From positions 118,329,197 through 118,393,196 of the forward strand of contig OZ024744.1 of assembly GCA_964016885.1 (NCBI GenBank): a stretch of DNA of 64,000 nt. Direction: 5' to 3'. Each line of letters opens with the position of its first letter. Position 1 is the stretch's first letter. Under the pieces are notes generated by a model. The model saw nothing but the letters and a program-made list of their open reading frames with translations, was not told the origin of the DNA and made no database searches. Position numbers and translations under genes: made by a program. Source of the stretch: Eledone cirrhosa. Its lineage: Eukaryota; Mollusca; Cephalopoda; Octopoda; Eledonidae. Positions 57,401-64,000 of the stretch are shown one piece after another.

Positions 57401-60400
57401 GAAGCTCTACTGTCTGGAATGGGAGATATATATACAGTGATATAGATAAGGAGATGAGGTACTGAGAGAGGTTGACAGAAGTTCTACTCTCTGGAATGGG
57501 AGAGATATATACAGTGATATAGATAAGGAGATGAGGTACTGAGAGAGGCTGACAGAAGCTCTACTGTCTGGAATGGGAGAGATATATACAGTGATATAGA
57601 TAAGGAGATGAGGTACTGAGAGAGGTTGACAGAAGTTCTACTGTCTGGAATGGGAGAGATATATACAGTGATATAGATAAGGAGATGAGGTACTGAGAGA
57701 GGCTGACAGAAGCCCTACTGTCTGGAATGGGAGAGATATATACAGTGATATAGATAAGGAGATGAGGTACTGAGAGAGGCTGACAGAAGCTCTACTGTCT
57801 GGAATAGGAGAGATATATACAGTGATATAGATAAGGAGATGGGGTACTGAGAGAGGCTGACAGAAGTAAAACTGTCTGGAATGGGAGATATATACAGTGA
57901 TATAGATAAGGAGATGGGGTACTGAGAGAGGCTGACAGAAGTAAAACTGTCTGGAATGGGAAATATATACAGTGATATAGATAAGGAGATGGGGTACTGA
58001 GAGAGGCTGACAGAAGCTCTACTGTCTGGAATGGGAGAGATATATACAGTGATATAGGTAAAGAGATGGGGTACTGGGAGAGGCTGACAGAAGTTCTACT
58101 GTCTGGAATGGGAGAGATATATACAGTGATATAGATAAGGAGATGAGGTACTGAGAGAGGTTGACAGAAGCTCTACTGTCTGGAATGGGAGAGATATATA
58201 CAGTGATATAGATAAGGAGATGAGGTACTGAGAGAGGCTGACAGCAGCTCTACTGTCTGGAATGGGAGAGATATATACAGTGATATAGATAAGGAGATGA
58301 GGTACTGAGAGAGGCTGACAGAAGCTCTACTGTCTGGAATGGGAGAGATATATACAGTGATATAGATAAGGAGATGAGGTACTGAGAGAGGCTGACAGAA
58401 GCTCTTCTGTCTGGAATGGGAGAGCTATATACAGTGATATAGATAAGGAGATGAGGTACTGAGAGAGGCTGACAGAAGCTCTACTGTCTGGAATGGGAGA
58501 AATATATACAGTGATATAGATAAGGAGATGAGGTACTGAGAGAGGCTGACAGAAGCTCAACTGTCTGGAATGGGAGAGCTATATACAGTGATATAGATAA
58601 GGAGATGAGGTACTGAGAGAGGCTGACAGAAGCTCTACTGTCTGGAATGGGAGAGATATATACAGTGATATAGATAAGGAGATGAGGTACTGAGAGAGGT
58701 TGACAGAAGTTCTACTGTCTGGAATGGGAGAGATATATACAGTGATATAGATAAGGAGATGAGGTACTGAGAGAGGCTGACAGAAGTTCTACTGTCTGGA
58801 ATGGGAGAGATATATACAGTGATATAGATAAGGAGATGAGGTACTGAGAGAGGCTGACAGAAGTTCTACTGTCTGGAATGGGAGAGATATATACAGTGAT
58901 ATAGATAAGGAGATGGGGTACTGAGAGAGGCTGACAGAAGCTCTACTGTCTGGAATGTGAGAGATATATACAGTGATATAGATAAGGAGATGAGGTACTG
59001 AGAGAGGCTGACAGAAGTTCTACTGTCTGGAATCGGAGAGATATATACAGTGATATAGATAAGGAGATGAGGTACTGAGAGAGGCTGACAGAAGCTCTTC
59101 TGTCTGGAATGGGAGAGATATATACAGTGATATAGATAAGGAGATGAGGTACTGAGAGAGGCTGACAGAAGCTCTACTGTCTGGAATGGGAGAGATATAT
59201 ACAGTGATATAGATAAGGAGATGAGGTACTGAGAGAGGCTGACAGAAGCTCTACTGTCTGGAATAGGAGAGATATATACAGTGATATAGATAAGGAGATG
59301 AGGTACTGAGAGAGGCTGACAGAAGTTCTACTGTCTGGAATGGGAGAGATATATACAGTGATATAGATAAGGAGATGAGGTACTGAGAGAGGTTGACAGT
59401 AGTTCTACTGTCTGGAATGGGAGAGATATATACAGTGATATAGATAAGGAGATGAGGTACTGAGAGAGGCTGACAGAAGTTCTACTGTCTGGAATGGGAG
59501 AGATATATACAGTGATATAGATAAGGAGATGAGGTACTGAGAGAGGCTGACAGAAGCTCTTCTGTCTGGAATGGGAGAGCTATATACAGTGATATAGATA
59601 AGGAGATGAGGTACTGAGAGAGGCTGACAGAAGCTCTACTGTCTGGAATGGGAGAGATATATACAGTGATATAGATAAGGAGATGAGGTACTGAGAGAGG
59701 CTGACAGAAGCTCTGCTGTCTGGAATAGGAGAGATATATACAGTGATATAGATAAGGAGATGAGGTACTGAGAGAGGCTGACAGAAGTTCTACTGTCTGG
59801 AATGGGAGAGATATATACAGTGATATAGATAAGGAGATGAGGTACTGAGAGAGGTTGACAGTAGTTCTACTGTCTGGAATGGGAGAGATATATACAGTGA
59901 TATAGATAAGGAGATGAGGTACTGAGAGAGGCTGACAGAAGTTCTACTGTCTGGAATGGGAGAGATATATACAGTGATATAGATAAGGAGATGAGGTACT
60001 GAGAGAGGCTGACAGAAGCTCTACTGTCTGGAATGGGAGAGATATATACAGTGATATAGATAAGGAGATGGGGTACTGAGAGAGGCTGACAGAAGCTCTA
60101 CTGTCTGGAATGTGAGAGATATATACAGTGATATAGATAAGGAGATGAGGTACTGAGAGAGGCTGACAGAAGTTCTACTGTCTGGAATCGGAGAGATATA
60201 TACAGTGATATAGATAAGGAGATGAGGTACTGAGAGAGGCTGACAGAAGCTCTTCTGTCTGGAATGGGAGAGCTATATACAGTGATATAGATAAGGAGAT
60301 GAGGTACTGAGAGAGGCTGACAGAAGCTCTACTGTCTGGAATGGGAGAGATATATACAGTGATATAGATAAGGAGATGAGGTACTGAGAGAGGCTGACAG

Positions 60401-63400
60401 AAGCTCTACTGTCTGGAATAGGAGAGATATATACAGTGATATAGATAAGGAGATGAGGTACTGAGAGAGGCTGACAGAAGCTCAACTGTCTGGAATGGGA
60501 GAGCTATATACAGTGATATAGATAAGGAGATGAGGTACTGAGAGAGGCTGACAGAAGCTCTACTGTCTGGAATGGGAGATATATATACAGTGATATAGAT
60601 AAGGAGATGAGGTACTGAGAGAGGTTGACAGAAATTCTACTCTCTGGAATGGGAGAGATATATACAGTGATATAGATAAGGAGATGAGGTACTGAGAGAG
60701 GCTGACAGAAGCTCTACTGTCTGGAATGGGAGAGATATATACAGTGATATAGATAAGGAGATGAGGTACTGAGAGAGGTTGACAGAAGTTCTACTGTCTG
60801 GAATGGGAGAGATATATACAGTGATATAGATAAGGAGATGAGGTACTGAGAGAGGCTGACAGAAGCCCTACTGTCTGGAATGGGAGAGATATATACAGTG
60901 ATATAGATAAGGAGATGAGGTACTGAGAGAGGCTGACAGAAGCTCTACTGTCTGGAATAGGAGAGATATATACAGTGATATAGATAAGGAGATGGGGTAC
61001 TGAGAGAGGCTGACAGAAGTAAAACTGTCTGGAATGGGAGATATATACAGTGATATAGATAAGGAGATGGGGTACTGAGAGAGGCTGACAGAAGTAAAAC
61101 TGTCTGGAATGGGAAATATATACAGTGATATAGATAAGGAGATGGGGTACTGAGAGAGGCTGACAGAAGCTCTACTGTCTGGAATGGGAGAGATATATAC
61201 AGTGATATAGGTAAAGAGATGGGGTACTGGGAGAGGCTGACAGAAGTTCTACTGTCTGGAATGGGAGAGATATATACAGTGATATAGATAAGGAGATGAG
61301 GTACTGAGAGAGGTTGACAGAAGCTCTACTGTCTGGAATGGGAGAGATATATACAGTGATATAGATAAGGAGATGAGGTACTGAGAGAGGCTGACAGCAG
61401 CTCTACTGTCTGGAATGGGAGAGATATATACAGTGATATAGATAAGGAGATGAGGTACTGAGAGAGGCTGACAGAAGCTCTACTGTCTGGAATGGGAGAG
61501 ATATATACAGTGATATAGATAAGGAGATGAGGTACTGAGAGAGGCTGACAGAAGCTCTTCTGTCTGGAATGGGAGAGCTATATACAGTGATATAGATAAG
61601 GAGATGAGGTACTGAGAGAGGCTGACAGAAGCTCTACTGTCTGGAATGGGAGAAATATATACAGTGATATAGATAAGGAGATGAGGTACTGAGAGAGGCT
61701 GACAGAAGCTCAACTGTCTGGAATGGGAGAGCTATATACAGTGATATAGATAAGGAGATGAGGTACTGAGAGAGGCTGACAGAAGCTCTACTGTCTGGAA
61801 TGGGAGAGATATATACAGTGATATAGATAAGGAGATGAGGTACTGAGAGAGGTTGACAGAAGTTCTACTGTCTGGAATGGGAGAGATATATACAGTGATA
61901 TAGATAAGGAGATGAGGTACTGAGAGAGGCTGACAGAAGTTCTACTGTCTGGAATGGGAGAGATATATACAGTGATATAGATAAGGAGATGAGGTACTGA
62001 GAGAGGCTGACAGAAGTTCTACTGTCTGGAATGGGAGAGATATATACAGTGATATAGATAAGAAGATGAGGTACTGAGAGAGGTTGACAGTAGTTCTACT
62101 GTCTGGAATGGGAGAGATATATACAGTGATATAGATAAGGAGATGAGGTACTGAGAGAGGCTGACAGAAGTTCTACTGTCTGGAATGGGAGAGATATATA
62201 CAGTGATATAGATAAGGAGATGAGGTACTGAGAGAGGCTGACAGAAGCTCTACTGTCTGGAATGGGAGAGATATATACAGTGATATAGATAAGGAGATGG
62301 GGTACTGAGAGAGGCTGACAGAAGCTCTACTGTCTGGAATGTGAGAGATATATACAGTGATATAGATAAGGAGATGAGGTACTGAGAGAGGCTGACAGAA
62401 GTTCTACTGTCTGGAATCGGAGAGATATATACAGTGATATAGATAAGGAGATGAGGTACTGAGAGAGGCTGACAGAAGCTCTTCTGTCTGGAATGGGAGA
62501 GCTATATACAGTGATATAGATAAGGAGATGAGGTACTGAGAGAGGCTGACAGAAGCTCTACTGTCTGGAATGGGAGAGATATATACAGTGATATAGATAA
62601 GGAGATGAGGTACTGAGAGAGGCTGACAGAAGCTCTACTGTCTGGAATAGGAGAGATATATACAGTGATATAGATAAGGAGATGAGGTACTGAGAGAGGC
62701 TGACAGAAGCTCAACTGTCTGGAATGGGAGAGCTATATACAGTGATATAGATAAGGAGATGAGGTACTGAGAGAGGCTGACAGAAGCTCTACTGTCTGGA
62801 ATGGGAGAGATATATACAGTGATATAGATAAGGAGATGAGGTACTGAGAGAGGTTGACAGAAGTTCTACTGTCTGGAATGGGAGAGATATATACAGTGAT
62901 ATAGATAAGGAGATGAGGTACTGAGAGAGGCTGACAGAAGCTCTACTGTCTGGAATGGGAGAGATATATACAGTGATATAGATAAGGAGATGAGGTACTG
63001 AGAGAGGTTGACAGAAGTTCTACTGTCTGGAATGGGAGAGATATATACAGTGATATAGATAAGGAGATGAGGTACTGAGAGAGGCTGACAGAAGCCCTAC
63101 TGTCTGGAATGGGAGAGATATATACAGTGATATAGATAAGGAGATGAGGTACTGAGAGAGGCTGACAGAAGCTCTACTGTCTGGAATGGGAGAGATATAT
63201 ACAGTGATATAGATAAGGAGATGGGGTACTGAGAGAGGCTGACAGAAGTAAAACTGTCTGGAATGGGAGATATATACAGTGATATAGATAAGGAGATGGG
63301 GTACTGAGAGAGGCTGAGAGAAGTAAAACTGTCTGGAATGGGAGATATATACAGTGATATAGATAAGGAGATGGGGTACTGAGAGAGGCTGACAGAAGCT

Positions 63401-64000
63401 CTACTGTCTGGAATGGGAGAGATATATACAGTGATATAGGTAAAGAGATGGGGTACTGGGAGAGGCTGACAGAACTTCTACTGTCTGGAATGGGAGAGAT
63501 ATATACAGTGATATAGATAAGGAGATGAGGTGCTGAGAGAGGTTGACAGAAGCTCTACTGTCTGGAATGGGAGAGATATATACAGTGATATAGATAAGGA
63601 GATGAGGTACTGAGAGAGGCTGACAGCAGCTCTACTGTCTGGAATGGGAGAGATATATACAGTGATATAGATAAGGAGATGAGGTACTGAGAGATGCTGA
63701 CAGAAGCTCTACTGTCTGGAATGGGAGAGATATATACAGTGATATAGATAAGGAGATGAGGTACTGAGAGAGGCTGACAGAAGCTCTACTGTCTGGAATG
63801 GGAGAGCTATATACAGTGATATAGATAAGGAGATGGGGTATTGAGAGAGGCTGACAGAAGCTCTACTGTCTGGAATGGGAGAGATATATACAGTGATATA
63901 GATAAGATGAGGTACTGAGAGAGGCTGACAGAAGTTCTACTGTCTGGAATGGGAGAGATATATACAGTGATATAGATAAGGAGATGAGGTACTGAGAGAG
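39471..64000. repeat. 77-bp satellite array, ~319 monomers, continuing off the right edge
   Basis: Monomer: GAGATGAGGTACTGAGAGAG, then GCTGACAGAAGCTCTACTGT, CTGGAATGGGAGAGATATAT and ACAGTGATATAGATAAG (77 bp). The array is uninterrupted for 24,530 bp with few substitutions. Length variants: 74 bp (loss of GAG, 'agataagatgagg', e.g. 40777, 41851) and 75 bp ('agtaaaactg' type with loss of GA, e.g. 52800, 57875, 61025, 63255). Because 77 is not divisible by three, the minus-strand open frames of 70-77 codons that recur through it are by-products. The first monomer is contiguous with LINE coding sequence, and the monomer resembles the LINE's C-terminus (see findings). Confidence 0.98.

Noticed and set aside
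50724..62714. Repeated minus-strand frames of 70-77 codons starting MSFCQPL or MHFCQPL
   Set aside because: They are three 77-bp monomers read through in successive frames (231 bp = 77 codons). Recurrence follows satellite structure, not selection on protein.
39471..64000. CRISPR-like or bacterial repeat array
   Set aside because: Monomers are contiguous with no unique spacers, and the surroundings are eukaryotic transposons.
39471..64000. Centromeric satellite
   Set aside because: Length and higher-order structure would allow it, but nothing in the sequence shows centromere function.

Overview
The window is eukaryotic, repeat-dominated DNA, most likely from a coleoid cephalopod and probably an octopus. 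The reasons are the many copies of an RTE-like LINE ending in a 'CCATGCTAGCGTGG ... ACGTTAAACGATGATGAT' type tail, two kinds of tRNA-derived SINE of the sort described in octopus, abundant Helitrons, and very long TA/CA microsatellites. I find no intact gene. The only candidate for host coding sequence is one possible 119-bp exon at 19619-19737. Everything else recognisable is mobile-element debris or tandem repeat.

Layout. 1-420: 3' end of an RTE-like LINE. 490-2100: a dispersed repeat and a purine-rich (GA) minisatellite. 2117-2540: SINE fragments, one forming a perfect 30-bp hairpin. 2550-8360: a decayed autonomous Helitron (Rep HUH and Pif1-like helicase). A 1.9-kb DNA transposon (5496-7397) with a TAA target duplication splits its helicase gene, and that transposon carries its own SINE (5573-5741). 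8455-14945: a 0.7-kb repeat present twice, compound microsatellites, a full tRNA-headed SINE, a foldback element, two minisatellites and Helitron ends. 15280-22975: LINE fragments in both orientations. 22973-24760: an AT-rich tandem repeat and two foldback (MITE-like) elements. 24860-28480: the most complete RTE-like LINE, on the minus strand, with endonuclease, reverse transcriptase and an embedded PHD-like zinc finger, broken by several frameshifts. 28500-36240: more tandem repeats, non-autonomous Helitrons, a mariner remnant, a minus-strand Helitron end and LINE/SINE tails. 36660-39470: a degenerate CR1/L2-like LINE.

From 39471 to the right edge (24.5 kb, 38% of the window) lies one uninterrupted 77-bp satellite of about 319 monomers. 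It begins inside the C-terminal coding region of the CR1/L2-like LINE. The monomer itself still reads, with two frame changes, like that LINE's conserved C-terminal motif (YWERL, LYCLE-ER, YTVI-I), so the satellite appears to have been born from a retrotransposon reverse-transcriptase tail. It shows nested higher-order structure, with exact periods of 1075 bp (14 monomers) and 2229 bp (29 monomers) and longer duplications at offsets of 3153 and 4687 bp.

No working pathway or operon exists here. The biological interest is in how elements nest, exchange ends and seed satellites.
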